This document shows, one piece after another, positions 36,520 to 48,967 of a DNA stretch of 64,000 nt; positions within the stretch are counted from its first letter, which is position 1; each line of letters starts with the position of its first letter. The DNA lies in contig OU452226.1 in NCBI GenBank assembly GCA_911728455.2, positions 23,817,999 through 23,881,998 on the forward strand, given 5' to 3'. This DNA comes from Marthasterias glacialis. Its lineage: Eukaryota; Echinodermata; Asteroidea; Forcipulatida; Asteriidae. Below the pieces are notes generated by a model. The model was not told the origin of the DNA and did not search any database. It worked only from the letters and a program-made list of their open reading frames with translations. The translations under genes were made by a program, and so were the position numbers.

Positions 36520-36775
36520 CCGCCGAACTTGTCCTCTCCAGAGTTTACTGGCCCGACACCAAAACCACTGGCCTTGGGCCAGTGGTCCACTGTAAATTTC
36601 AAGCCCTGCAAAACCAGTTGGTTTGTTAACCAGTTTGCACCAAGGATCTTCCATGCTTTTCTGTCCAGCCTGACGGGAATATTTTGAATTGCTAGAATCA
36701 TTTTTTTCTTTGAGAGTACCACTAGCACGAAGAAACCCTGACTTGACAAAGCTAAGAGAACAAAGTTTTTTTGAA
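36520..36775. repeat. Dispersed repeat block
   Basis: 36534-36605 carries a CCACTGGCCTTGGGCCAGTGG palindrome with ACTGTAAATTTCAAGCCCTG. Similar phrases (CAGGGCTCGAACTT, CTGAGGCCAGTGGTTTTAG) occur at 150-215. 36655-36770 is the second copy of the repeat at 25208-25325. No transposon class can be assigned. Confidence 0.5.
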
Positions 36776-36779
36776 ACGT

Positions 36780-39240
36780 TGGGATTTGTCGTTTCTCTAT
36801 CAAGAAAATATCATATTCATGCACCGAGAATTGCAAAACCTCAGCCGTGACACACAGCCGAGGATTGGTCCGAAGTCCAGAACCAAAGCATAGGAGTGGA
36901 ACTAAACACGGAACCATGGCCCGATCGCCGACTCACTCTGACTAACCTCCCTTGAGCCAAAATACAATGATACACAAACGTGGAAGCCTCTCGATGTCTC
37001 GTAATCCTCTTCTTCTAACAAAAGGACTATAGTCTGAAATAGGAGATTACACAATAACCCACGCATAATGGGCAAATTTCAGCATAATTTCCAGTACCAC
37101 TCGTCCTCTTAGTATGGGTGAAACGAAGGGTTAAACAGTGAGTGCATGGTCTGTGCATGCTCCACAGTGCAATGTCTGGGCGACCTTTTTTTCGGTGGCT
37201 TTAAATTTCACATAAAAATCCCAAACTCACCTCAACCTATTTCTGGCACGGATAATAATGCCGTGCATACACGTCATTCAGCATTATCTGCTTAAGAGCA
37301 AACCTTTAAAATTTCACTGAAATAAGTTCTGATGTTCTTGACTAAGAAAGAAGCTAACAGTTAACGTGACTTTTTATCATTCTTTTTGCATCCTTCGGTT
37401 TTCTTTGGTCAATTTTAAACACCATTCGCACGATGACTACAGACTACACTGTCAAACTCTCTGCTCAATGGAATATATAACCAAGATACATCAGCTACAC
37501 TTGTAGCTAAAAAGATAATTTATACCCCTTTCCAATAATCACCTGAAACCATACTCTAAACTTTGCATTTAAAACATGAACTCCCTTTGGAAGGTTCCAT
37601 GTACTTGATGAAAGGAAAATAAGTCCCATCACCAGTAGTCAGTAAAATGTCCCCAAAAGGTGTGACCAACATGTATCAGACAGCCACAAACCGCTCATCC
37701 AAGCAACATTTGTTGGTAATAAATTACAGGTTGATGCATAATTTACACACGAGCCTCCATAGTCTGACACCTGTATCCCCTCAGGGTACCAGGCCAGTCA
37801 ACCCAACCCATGAATACTGTATGCTCAGGGGCAGGGAAACAATACCCACTTTACTGCATGCCATCTTAAAGATGTGCCAAATTTCTGGATGATTATCTGT
37901 TAAAAAAAAAAAAAAAAAAACAAACACTAAAGTGACCAATGTACAAGCATGTTAGTTCACTAAATATTGACTTTTGAAGGAATTATTTATTTTGTATCTA
38001 GACAAGTGTTAGGTCAGTGATTGCAAGAAAAATGCAGCTTTTTAGCTTCACTCTGTTCAAAGTTGAGAACATAAAAGTCACAGATGTTTGATCTTAAAGA
38101 AAATGTTTGCTTCTCTCAAGCTAGAAAAAGAAAAGAAAAAGTGAAGAGAAAACCAGCGGCAGAACATTTTGATTACAAGAACCCCACCCCCCTTCCCCAA
38201 CAAAAAGAGATTTATAAACTTTCATTGGCAATTACTTCAATGAAATCTTCAATGAGATCTTCACAAGTTTCTTACAACCTGTGTTGTGCCAGGATCAATT
38301 TTACAAATTGAAAGTGGATCTTAAAATTACGGAAGCTTAACGTGACCGTCTGTGTTTTTCCGAGCTACGTTATCGCAGAAAGCCATAATTCAGATGTCTT
38401 TCCGAGTTATCAAACCATAAAAGTAATGCTCTTGATTATCTGGTAGTCATCTTTTTGATTATCTGATTTTTACGGTCATGGATCATGGAAAACAGATACA
38501 GCTTAGCGAAACAATTAAAGAAAATTCTAGTATGAGAAATCTTAATAATATTAGACATCTTAATCAAGTTTTATGTCTCTCAAAGATAATTCTAGTTCTT
38601 GAAATGTGGATTCCGGGATGGTGCCTTTAACCTTCCGTAGAAAATCCCAAGACGTCAACATCTTTATTTCCAGCAAATTTATGGTTAACACACAGTAATC
38701 TTCTTGTGGAAAAGGGCAAATATAATATACTTCCCATGTTTGACAGGGTAAAAGGTTACTGGTGTGCCATTTGCCGTATTTCAAAAAACCTTGGATATTT
38801 AAGACCCTTTGGTTTGACAATAAATTAAATTATTTAATAATGGCCTCCATTCACATTAACAGCATGAAGAAAACCACAATCTTTTTCTTTTCTCCCCCCC
38901 CCCCACCATCTTTTTTTACTTTTATTTTTTTTCCCCAACCAAAGAGAGCTCGTTTGTGGTGAAACAAACCACAGAATTGAAATTAAAATGGCAAATTTGG
39001 GGCCAAAATGTGAGCTGTTGGACAAGAAAGAAGTGCAGTATTTGTTGCAAGCCAATGTCTGTTGTACGGTAAAAGCGGGTCTTGGCTAATGTCAGAAATG
39101 AACAAATTTGAGTGACACTTGAGTGACTTTTCTTTAGCCACAGTGCAATAACTTAAACTGCAAATACATCGCCCAGTGCTGGCTAATATTGGAAAACTTT
39201 CTTGCCATAAATTCAGAAGCTTAGAAAACATCCGATATCA
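36780..39240. other. Non-coding stretch with orphan splice-like sites
   Basis: No supported exon. On the minus strand an excellent pyrimidine tract ends in CTAG at about 38116-38119, but the following sequence has stops in all frames and no strong donor. A TTGAG|GTGAGTTT donor near 37215 also lacks an open exon. An A run is at 37902-37920 and an 11-base C run at 38894-38904. Confidence 0.35.
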
Positions 39241-39249
39241 AAATTAACG

Positions 39250-39408
39250 TCCCATCCGTAGGATGAAGCAGTACTTAAAGTAATAATGGTTAAAGTGTCT
39301 TGCTTAAAGGACACAAGTGTCACAACCGGGACTCGAACCCACACGCTGCTGATCAGAAACACCAGAGCTTGAGTCCGGTAGTGCTTGACCGCTTGGCCGA
39401 GACATGCA
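39250..39408 (-). mobile_element. tRNA-Leu-derived SINE, 3'-truncated
   Basis: On the minus strand: GTCTCGGCCAAGCGGTCAAG, CGGACTCAAGCTCTGGTGT, B box GGTTCGAGTCCC, then GACACTTGTGTCCTTTAAGC and a broken remainder. Matches the first third of the element at 7692. A 16-base G run lies about 110 bp beyond. Confidence 0.8.
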
Positions 39409-39654
39409 ACAATATGTATTTAATGTACAATTCTTTATGGCTGATGCTCTGATAATTTCTGATTGCCAAATAAATATTTGAAGCAATATTCCCATGCTCC
39501 CAAGCTCTTTGAAATAGGGCGGGGGGGGGGGGGGGGCAATTGAAAGTTATTGCGGCAAGTGCATTATGCACAAATGGTCACATTGTTTCGAGTGCACCTT
39601 CGTAGCTCATAAATTACAAATCATTTTTAGAGTTGCTTGAATAATTCAGCATCG

Positions 39655-40615
39655 GTTGGACTACGTCCCCGAGTCCCTCATCGAGGGAATAACACGGCTG
39701 ACAATCTCCACTTCCAGAGGACACACTCACCTGCCTTATGGGGGTCGTTGTTCGTGATGTCATGAAATATACACAAACAACAGCGATAAATCATTGTTCA
39801 TTCAGATCCATACATTCTCCAGACCGAAAAGCAACGGCATCAATGATAAATTTGTTCCAGACAGAGAAATGGTACTAATTTCTGAGTTGCAGAATAAGGT
39901 TACCGAGGACAGGGGCGTTTACCTCCCAATAGAAAAGTCGTTATCAATTATTTGCTTTATTATATAATTTTTTTTTTTTAACTGGTAACCAAACGAGGGA
40001 TGATAATAATTTCACACAGTAATGCCAGCTACCGGTCGTTCCCAACCCGCATCATCCAGCAACCAATAATGAACTTGTCTAAACCCTAAACCCTTCATTT
40101 TCTTTGGCTATGAGAGCCTGCAACACACCCTCCCAAATCCTCCACCAGAATGTTTGGATAACAACTGGTATCTGAGTTCCACTGATAAGCAGGTCAACTT
40201 CCTGTATTGGATGTTGTGGGATTGAGACAGTTGTTCAAGTTTCTTGGAAATCCTAGCTTTAGTTGGCTTTTTACCTGAATTGATGAAACTTCAGTAGATT
40301 TAAAATTCCAAACACCATCTGGTCTGTCCCTTCCAAACATTGCTCTAACAGACACTAAACTCTTTATTATTCCCATTTACATATATTTTGAACGCTCCTA
40401 ATACACCCTGTTTAAACAAAATCCTTGAATTCCCAAGGACTTTATGTCAATTAGTTTGACATGTGTTTTGTATATTTATTCATGCTGGTTGTCTGTGGAT
40501 GTTATTATAAACATAAATAACCCATAAAATCTGCTGGGCAGGTTTTGTTTGTAGCAATAACCCTTTATTGGTAATGGATATTATTCTAAAGAAATCATAT
40601 CCACTCTAGGTTGTA
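39655..40615. other. Non-coding stretch, one orphan donor site
   Basis: A textbook minus-strand donor, AAGGCAG|GTGAGTGTG, sits near 39738-39745. The preceding sequence has stops in all three frames back to the nearest acceptor-like AG. It could be a non-coding first exon or chance. The rest is unremarkable AT-rich sequence. Confidence 0.3.
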
Positions 40616-40618
40616 GGT

Positions 40619-41010
40619 AAATGCGGGTGCAATCCCCGGTTATACAGCAGTTTCACTTTCGGGTTGAATGGCATCTGACTGGCACCCCTGAACCAAAGAT
40701 ATTGACGAAATAGGGCAACCTCCAACATTAGGGGTTAGATGGCTCAGTTGGTAGAATGCCGGCACGTTAATCTGGCGGTCACAGGTTCGAATCCCGTTCT
40801 GGTAAATTTGTCTTTGTTCACCCCACAATTGACTAGAACGGAATTTGAACCTGCAGGCCCATGGATTCACATGCCCGCGCTCTACAAACTCGAGCTATCT
40901 TGCCCTATGAATGATGTCCCCCTATTTTTGTCAATATCTTTGTTCAGGGGTGTCAGTCTGAAGCCATACAACCTGAAACTGCCATATTACCAGGGATCAC
41001 ACCCAAGTTT
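40619..41010. mobile_element. Palindromic tRNA-Lys-like element, heads outward, tails at centre
   Basis: Two arms of roughly 190 bp are reverse complements with moderate divergence. The plus-strand arm has a leader (TCTGACTGGCACCCCTGAAC, AAGATATTGACGAAATAGGG), an A-box-like GGCTCAGTTGGTAGAATG at about 40740-40758, CACGTTAATCTGG and the B box GGTTCGAATCCC. The other arm repeats all of these on the minus strand (GATAGCTCGAGTTTGTAGAG, GGTTCAAATTCC). The tail sequence TTTGTCTTTGTTCACCCCAC lies at the shared centre near 40815. Both pol III-type promoters therefore converge. A single-arm relative is at 60495-60683, so this is a head-out dimer of a SINE-like unit. Confidence 0.75.
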
Positions 41011-41344
41011 AAGATGCAACCCGGTAAGTGATGGGACAAGGATGACCTTAACAGGGTGACTTGTTATTTTCAAATATCAAGTAATACAGCACAAGGGAAA
41101 CTGACATTACTCAATCCATTAAAACGGAACATTTTCACTTCTAACATAGTCTGGATACATACGGTTCATCAGAAAAATGAAGGGGTGAGTCCGCAAAATG
41201 TCCCAGTACATTAAGCCTCATTTTGCGGGCATATTATGCATAAGTACAGTACATTCTATTTTGTCAGGCCGCCCATTTTTTTTTTTAGTAAACTTAAAAA
41301 GTATTGATGTAACTCCATTTGAAAACAAAAAAAAGGAATCAATG

Positions 41345-41610
41345 ACTCTACCAAACTGATTATGGTGAGGCATGGCGATAACCAGAAATATTGATAATGA
41401 TTAGGATTTCAATCGAAGACACTAAGGAGTCATCACCCAGCAAGGATAAAGTACTCTAGCTGTAAAAGCAATGTTGATGATAGCCAGTGAGGAATAACGA
41501 TGACCAATTATTGACAATGGCTATGATGTTAGATAACGATTAAGATGAGGCATCGCGCAGCATGGACAGAGAGATCTTCTTGTAATAGCTAGTATGACGA
41601 TAGCCATAAA
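41345..41610. repeat. Degenerate tandem duplication, period about 121 bp
   Basis: CAGCAAGGATAAAGTACTCT and GATGATAGCCA in the first half correspond to CAGCATGGACAGAGAGATCT and GACGATAGCCA in the second. Roughly two divergent units. No coding evidence. Confidence 0.45.
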
Positions 41611-42030
41611 GCTGCTGAGGTGTGGTGTGCACAAGGGTCAGCATAGTGAAGAAAGAATACAGAGAGTACACTACAAAGTCTGGCACGCTGCGTAAGACGA
41701 GTGAGTGATGGCGATCAATACACACTGTGCTCATAATGGAACGCTCCTTTTTCACAGTGTTCTCACACACACAGAGTGAAACGACGTGACAAGTTAAAAT
41801 GCTGATGCTCAAAAGGAAAGTCGCGAATTGATAATTACAGCAACAGGCACGAATTGCTGGCAAACTGCATCAAAAGCAAAAGGATGTTGTTCCCATGAGA
41901 TAAAAAAAAATTCCAACCAACTTTTTTCCAGAAGGCCAAAATATTCCATGTGATTAAAAAAGCTCACACAATGAGTTGATTTATAGAATCGTTGAGCCAG
42001 TGCCGGGCCAGCGAGAACACATTTTTGGCA

Positions 42031-42102
42031 GGGGGTGCTGGGTGCTGGGTGCTGGGTGCTTGGTGCTGGATGCTGGGTGCTGGGTGCTGGGTGCTGGGTT
42101 GC
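42031..42102. repeat. (GGGTGCTG)n minisatellite
   Basis: About nine 8-bp units with few changes. GGG triplets every 8 bases give G-quadruplex potential on the plus strand. Pro/Ser/Thr/His- or Gly/Cys-rich open frames across it on both strands (for example minus 41809-42234) are products of the repeat. Confidence 0.9.
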
Positions 42103-42559
42103 ATGCAAGATGGTTTGTGCCATGTCACAAAAGTTAGCAGTGGAAATTCTACACATACATAATACGCCATTTCTGTATGTGCTACAATTTCTTCTTGGTG
42201 AAGTAAGAGTTGGTTTGCATGATATAATGTGCATTCATATGTTTGAACAAAATTTGTGTGGGGGTACTGTAGTATACTCCCGCACCCCCATAAAAAAATT
42301 GAGGGTTCTGCAACACCCACAGCACCCCCCCCCCCTCCCCCCTGTTGGCATGGGCCTGGCTCGTGCCCTATTTTCGACGCTCCAACCTGGCATTCCGTGC
42401 TTACAATCATCATTCCTGCCTTAACACAATTTGCTATCTCCCCTATCTATTATACAAGCAGTGAGACATCACACAAGCATAAGCCCCACTTCCACACGAG
42501 TTAGAATCCCCTTAAAAAACCTGCAAAGTATGCTCCCGTACACGGACAGTTTTCTGCCA

Positions 42560-43110
42560 CGGTGAGAAGTAACATGCTGAGGATGAGGAGGGAAGAAACG
42601 CCTTGGAATCGCTCAGCTGCCATGAAAATGTGATGTCACAATTTCGTACTCCACAGAGAAATCATAACAGATCATCCTATCTTGATTGAACCCTATTCTT
42701 TGCCCATACCAGTCTGAGTCAACTCAAGTATACTTTTTCCTGGGTTTTCTACCTGAATGACTGACCGCATAGCTATCAAGTAATCATCATTTACTTGGGG
42801 AGGGGGGGGTTCTTTAATGGATTGAAGACCATCAAGTGTGAAATTGAGGGATTTCGACTGTCTGCTCCGAGACACGATCAGAAGGAACTGTTTGGACAGG
42901 CTGCATTCTCCGTAATTACACGACTTCATGCAAAGCCATGGATCGTTGCTTTGTCTACATGCCATTAACCACGCAAGACTGGTATCCATTTACACTGGTG
43001 CCACTCAAAGCAGGCGAGCCAACAACTGTTTCCCCCTTCACTCTTCATCGCGAGCTGCCTCCGCAGACAAATTCATAACAGCTCCTGCATATACAGTAAA
43101 CACCCGATAG
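42560..43110. promoter_or_regulatory. Repeat-poor stretch, possible cis-regulatory DNA
   Basis: Unique, balanced composition. It contains TAATCATCATTTA, a CRE-like TGATGTCAC near 42631 and a CCGTAATTACACGAC segment (TAATTA homeodomain core near 42912). Short frames on both strands overlap without splice support. Function is unproven. Confidence 0.2.
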
Positions 43111-44290
43111 CTTTGAGCAAGAAAACATGGGAGCTATTATTCTTGCATCAAGTATCTTAAACAGAATCCTATGGATTTATCAGAACAATATCCGTCATTT
43201 TAGCGAACGGAATGGGCCCTAATTTCATTTGTGATGCTCGAGTTTCCAGTTTGAAAAATCTATTGTGAGGCGTAGAGCGTTTTGCCTTGATACAAAACAA
43301 GAGATGCAATTGCGTTAACAGTGATATAATCTGAGCTGAAAGGACTACTGACAAAAACACGAACTACAGACTACTTACAAATGTTCAAGCTTGATTAAGT
43401 TACAATCTTGTTATGACACAACAGCACTACGGGTGTTCTCCAAACGGCTTCATTACATTCACGATCTATAGCATTGTGAGGCAGCCATGTTGAATTGTAA
43501 CAAGTGTAAACATGAGAGGCACCATAGATAACTAAGATTTAAATCCATGAGCTGATGAGCCTGACATGTAATTGTGTATATTGTACCCCAAGAATTGCCT
43601 CTTCCTTTTCACAATTTTAGGAAGATTTATTAAAAAAAAAAACCTGTGGGAGCAGTTCTATTTCTTTGAGAATCCCTGTCCAAACAGTATGTTTTACAGC
43701 CAGTTGCTAGCAGCCAGCTGTAAGCAAGGCTACCAAGGCACCAGCCACTGGCTACTGCTAAAAGGGGCCAGCAATCCTCCACAAACAATGTCAGCCACCC
43801 CCTCTGCTCAGACCACCGAGTGGTTGGCTGTCTGATCTCACACTTTGCTACAGGGTTTTGCTCTCTCATCACAACTGATTAACCAGCCGCAATGGCCGCT
43901 GTCACCAGGCTGTTCCTCTATGCCACTTGCTCTAGTTCCAACTCCCAGGGAGGGGAGGTGACACACTTCTCAAGTTAAGGCGATGATTTTTAATAAGCAG
44001 GCGAAACCCTCCTCATTTCGCTTTCAAAATTCGGCTTGATGAATACAGATCACTGTGGTGTATGGGGACATTTTCTAAGGAGATGCACATTTGATCTCAA
44101 TTGCGGAAGGATAAGACTGAATTTGAGAAACTTGCATTACGACTCCCAAGTATCCAGGGACATGGCATGTTCATATTGTAAAAAACCTTTACTGTGTCCG
44201 TGAGTATTGACTGCATTAGGTATTCAGTGATTGACTTCTTTTGTTTTAAATCCCAAAAGGGCTGCATTTTATAGCCCAATTGAAGGAGAG
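43111..44290. other. Non-coding stretch, no gene seen
   Basis: Mixed unique sequence with an A run at 43631-43641 and a locally GC-richer section at 43690-43960 containing repeated CAGCCA words. No exon with convincing borders. Confidence 0.35.
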
Positions 44291-44299
44291 TTCCAAACA

Positions 44300-44625
44300 G
44301 AGTACATCCTCGTTGGAACTCTTATCATCCAATGAGGATATACCCTGATTGGAACTCTTATCCTCCAATCAGGGTATATCCTCACTGGATGATAAAAGTT
44401 CCAATCAGGGTATATCCTCATTGGATAAGAATTCCAATCAGGGTATATTCTCATTGGAGGATAAGAGTTCCAATCAGGGTATATCTTCAATGGATATTAA
44501 GAGTTCCAATCAGGATATATCCTCATTGGGGGATAAGAATTCCCATCAGGGTATATTCTCATTGGGTGATAAGAGTTCCAATAAGGGTGTATCCTCAATG
44601 GATAAGGATTCCAATTAGTGTAAGC
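44300..44625. repeat. 33/36-bp minisatellite with internal inversion
   Basis: Direct units from about 44366 to 44625 follow the pattern GGATAAGAGTTCCAATCAGG then GTATATCCTCATT, with unit lengths of 33 or 36 bp. From 44300 to 44366 the same unit runs in the opposite orientation (CCAATGAGGATATACCCTGA), so the array contains an inversion junction. Each unit carries CCAATCAG and usually ATTGG, both NF-Y-like CCAAT cores. Unit lengths divisible by three keep several frames open (plus 44332-44667, plus 44349-44618, minus 44269-44490), which argues against selection for any one frame. Confidence 0.9.
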
Positions 44626-45561
44626 GTTTCTGCCAATTTAAAGAACGGCGGTGACGCATCCCTGTGACCACAAGCATGATGGCACCATCCTTACATGAGT
44701 TTTTCAGATCACAAAAGATATTTGGGGGTAAAAAAAAAAATGAATCCAAAATGTTAACAACTAAACAATGTACCGAATAGTACAATGATCTCATAAAAAT
44801 GTAACTCCAAAGAGACGTTATTTTAGAGGGGGATTACTAGATAATAAAATGTTACCAACCACAGCAAGGTCATTAAACACATTATGTGAACTATAATGCA
44901 TGTGGTGTACCCTGTTTGTAAACCCACTTCTCACAAACTGGCTCCAACATTTCCCAGAAGCTCCTAGGAATTCTTTGAAGATGAAGGATGAAACTTACAG
45001 AAGAAAAAAAATAAAGAAGAAGAAGAAAAAGGGGGGTGGGTGGGGTGGGGAATGGAGACTTGCCTTTTACATTTCTTTTGCCGAGTCTCAAGGTCCACTC
45101 AGAATTATCTGTCATAAATGCCTCTGAATGAAGAAATGAGTTATGTGAGGTAAAATTACACTCTGACCTTTGGAGCTGGGAAGTAGCGAAAACCTTGCAC
45201 CTACAGCAGATGTACGCCTGTGTGACTGTAAACACCAATAGCTGACAACACCATTTGTCTTTTGAATGTAACTTGACGGGCAACAACACTGTAACAATGT
45301 CAAAACACCTCCAGTCAAACATCACAACCACCGCTGGGACACATACACTCCGCCGATATCCAGAAGAAAAAATTACTTGGTTGGGGACTATCTAGAAAGT
45401 CAATGGCGTTAACACATCGATCCCAATGACGACAAGGTACTCTTTACATGATTTATGTCGTTCTAAAGTTGGCATGGGGTTGATTTTCCTGCAAATTAGT
45501 TTTCTCTAAAATGCTGTCAACTGACTAAAGATGGCACAACCCTACATGTACCTCTCTTTGA

Positions 45562-45906
45562 CGCCCCAGCTCAACATTGGTAAGAAGAAAAACATAAATG
45601 CTCACAGATAACATTATACTTTACATGGTATAAAGATAATGATGGTAGAAAACTTTCCTGGAAATATTTCGGCCTGAAGTGTTAGCGTTTTTTAAATAAT
45701 AAATGAACTAAGATCCAAAATTAGTTTTCGTCTCAGTGAGATGAAAACTCTGCCAATAGGAATGCGTACAAAATGTTTACCGTTTTCTCGCAAATGAAAC
45801 AATGAAATGAGCTGACATTTTCATAGGTTGGTTTTATTACGACTAACTTGATTTGTGCAAAGAATGGAAGCATTTACAGTCAGTTTACCAATGTTGAGCT
45901 GGTGCT
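45562..45906 (+). mobile_element. 360-bp MITE family, copy 3
   Basis: Starts ACGCCCCAGCTCAACATTGG (the terminal AG is mutated) and ends ACCAATGTTGAGCTGGTGCT, followed by TTAA at 45907-45910. The interior carries the family blocks TTAGTTTTCGTCTCAGTGAG and CCGTTTTCTCGCAAATGAAA. The left TTAA is not preserved. Confidence 0.85.
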
Positions 45907-45914
45907 TTAAATTT

Positions 45915-47760
45915 CTTCTTTTTTTTTTTCTTTTTTTTTTTTTATAAGTTTAACCGACAAATTTTCAAAAGAGGTAAGGGAGAAGGGAAAAAAACCTCTA
46001 CACAGGTTCTCAATTTCAGGCTGCAGGTATCTTTATTCTTCCTGTTTTCATTCAGGGCAAATCCAATCTCTCCCTCCCTCCCTTCATGATTATTTAAGAA
46101 AAAACAAAAAACAACAATACCACTTGTCAGTTATTTGTTTACGTTAGGGGACATTCAAACCAAGGACCTCATTTGACTCCATCTATCCTTCGAGGAGGAT
46201 TCATCTCAAGTCGAACGTCAAGCTACCTTAATGAATGTCCTGAGTTGCGTAAAATGAATCCTTCTGCCGACGTCTTTCCTCTTGTAAGGCAGAATCAATG
46301 TGAAAGGAATCACACTAATAGAATCAGCAGATTGCATGTGGGGGGGGGGGGGGGGAGAGATCTTGGAGGAGTCTGAAGTCAACTGATCTCTAATAGGATG
46401 AAGAATCTTTAGGTGGAAGACGTTGTTGTAAATGGAAGATTGGCTGGAAAACTTCTTCATCTTTAGAATCCAAATCTTCATTTTTTTCTCAGACATGCAA
46501 CTTTGTTTTTAAAAATAAAGATGAAACTGCCAAGCACACAAAACTTTGTACAGTGTTTTTCAGTTTTCTACGCATTAGACATGAAAAGAAGAGGAAATCA
46601 GCTGATCAGCTGAGAAGTTGCACGCTTGACTTGTAAAGATCTGATGAAAACAGGTGTTTATTTTTATCTAAATGGAATATTTATAAAAGTGTAACAGTTC
46701 AAAGAAAAATTATTTGTCAAAAATCGAAGTCAAAATTGCCTTAAAAGCACCAATATAGGTTTTAAACAAGTTCTCAAAAGAAGTTGAGGGAAAGAATTCA
46801 GCCGTAATCGGGACCTGTGTGACAGAGCATGGTTCAAGTATTGGCCTTGAGGATCTTGCCTCCAGCTTCCAATAACCCAGCCATGTCCATGTACATGTAA
46901 GGCTCTCCAGGCCCTTGGGGACCACACATATTTCAGGAGACTGAAATTGATGAAACTTCTCAAATCGCAAATGGCTACTTGGTTCATTCAACAGGAGATG
47001 CAACCCAATAGTCCCAGCTGTCTCCTGGGTTATTACTCACGCTCTCTCGCCAGTCAGCCAGTCAGTCAAACGTAGAAGCAACAAAAAGACAGAGAGTGAG
47101 AGAGAGAGAGGGTAATATCAAATTTTGAATTGGTGGTGGTTGGACTACTGAGGGCGCTATACAAGGATGGAGAGCCGTCATACTCCAGTTCCTGCCCTTT
47201 GGATTGCTATAGATGTATTTATAATGGTGCCGGAGGCTAGGCAAAGTACAACATTACAAAATAATGTTTGAAGACACTTGATGTACAACAGGAAAAGGTA
47301 CCCGGCACAAGACTAAACACTTATTCTCCAACGGCCATTATATGAAGAGGTGAACTAAACTAAAAAAAAAAAAGTAAAATTGATCAGCATTAGGAAAGTC
47401 TGTGTGGAAGTTTGGTCCAAATCAAAAGTTCAATATTATCACAACTGCACTGACCTCATGGAAACCATTTGAGCCAGCAAATTGTAGTATTATAACTGTT
47501 CCCTTTCGAACATTGCTTCACTTATCCCACATTCAAATTTCATAAAGAAACTTAATTTCAAGAAAGTCATTTACTGAACATTCTGCACACTTTTGTTCAG
47601 TAAAATTAATCCCTTTAATCACCCTCAGACAAGTGGAACAAAAATAAACAGAACATACTAATTGTAGCAGCCATGTCGACCAGTTCATCCAGACATGAAG
47701 TGTAGCTGTGGACAATAAATATCCCAGCCCCTTGTGTTTATTTTCCGATGAGTGCCCCGA
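45915..47760. other. Non-coding stretch, no gene seen
   Basis: T and A runs near 45918-45945, a 16-base G run at 46340-46355, and a (GA)n run near 47096-47111. 46560-46660 resembles 31020-31140 (AATCAGCTGATCAGCTGAGA against AATCACCTGACCAGCTGAAT), perhaps an old dispersed repeat. Confidence 0.35.
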
Positions 47761-48720
47761 TAGCAGCAAATATTAACGATCGTTTGGGCACATTTATAAC
47801 ATCAAAGGTGTCACATAACAATGACAGCGCCGTGTATAAGATTCAAATCGCTGATAATGAATTCTTAACCCAGCCTTGGGTTCGCCTGAGAGCTGCCCTA
47901 TTTATTAACAGCTAATTCAACAGTTTTGTCTGTAAAAAGGTTTCGAATATAAATGATGATGGTTTGACAAAGTAAGACCCTCCTGAAGTAGGCCTTTGGG
48001 GGATCTTGAGATAACATCTGAACAAAGTTTGTGGCTTTATTTACTTGGGAATCATTCGGTTATGATTAATGTCTACGCTGATAACTAAACAAAAGAGGCC
48101 AATTCCATTTTAAATATTATCACTTCATATTCCCACAAGTTTGATCCCAGCCATGGTTGGAAATCGTCCACTCAGAGTGAACTTTTATTTATTTACAATG
48201 GGATTAACAAGCTCCATACTTCCCAGGGGTTGACAGCACTTTTCCAGGCTGAACACAAACATTTCAAAATAGGGGTAGTTACAGCCTCCTCGACAATGCT
48301 CCTTTTCAAAACGCATTGTTGCATTTCTTGAATCACTGAAGACGGAAAAAGCTACAAATGAGCGAATTGGGCCAAGTATCTAATAAACGTGATTTCTTAT
48401 TAGAATGGCCATTCTCCTGGACAATGCAGCAGGCCCAGTTTCCATTCTGAAGAAGCGTCCTCATCATCTGAGCAGACCACAAAAACAAGGCAAACAAACA
48501 GATAAAAAAGGTGTCACGCAAGCCTTGCAGATACAGACAGCTACACAAAGGAGAGTAGAATTCATTTCCTGCGCTTGGGAAACCCGATAGGTCCTCCTCC
48601 CGCTGGTTTGATTTGCACACGGCGAAGGCAAACGCAGGGATCGAGTTGAGGGCTGCTTCTCCTTGGCATTGAAGCCTGTCCTAAGTACTGTAGCACCGTG
48701 TGCCTACACTACCATGTCAT
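47760..48720. promoter_or_regulatory. Repeat-poor 0.96-kb block, possible regulatory DNA
   Basis: Few simple repeats and no transposon match within the window. Homeodomain and GATA-like cores are frequent (GCTAATTC, ATTAATG, GATAAC). It is the longest such block in the right half. No good exon. Regulatory potential is inferred only from composition. Confidence 0.2.
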
Positions 48721-48967
48721 AAAAAAAACCAAGATATTAACTTTAAAGGGAAGGGACCACGTGGGATTACACCCACTAATTATTATTTGAGCACATAATT
48801 TAATGAGAGACAGTAACCGTACAAAACACATTAAAAGCTAATTTAAGGTATGTGCACAAACGTTTAGGACTTAGTCTCGGCCTGTGAACAATGTTAACAT
48901 CGAGAGAGTGCACAAAATCGTCAATACTAAATTTGTCGTTAAAACCTCTCATTTTCACGAAAAACAT

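Noticed and set aside
37200..37330. Minus-strand strong donor TTGAG|GTGAGTTT
   Set aside because: All three frames upstream contain stops before any reasonable acceptor, so it is not a coding exon.
38060..38150. Minus-strand perfect-looking acceptor TTTTTCTAG
   Set aside because: The tract is low complexity and the downstream frames stop within 14 codons. A terminal exon with AATAAA near 37990 is conceivable but unsupported.
40740..40800. Possible functional tRNA-Lys gene
   Set aside because: The anticodon stem is degenerate and the sequence lies within a palindromic dispersed element.
41809..42413. Two long overlapping minus-strand frames with HPAPSTQ repeats
   Set aside because: Both derive from the 8-bp GGGTGCTG array, since eight bases read through all frames, and they lack domains.
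44332..44667. 111-codon plus-strand frame with VYPHW-type peptide repeats
   Set aside because: It follows the 33/36-bp minisatellite. Other frames on both strands are equally open, as expected for a stop-free repeat unit.
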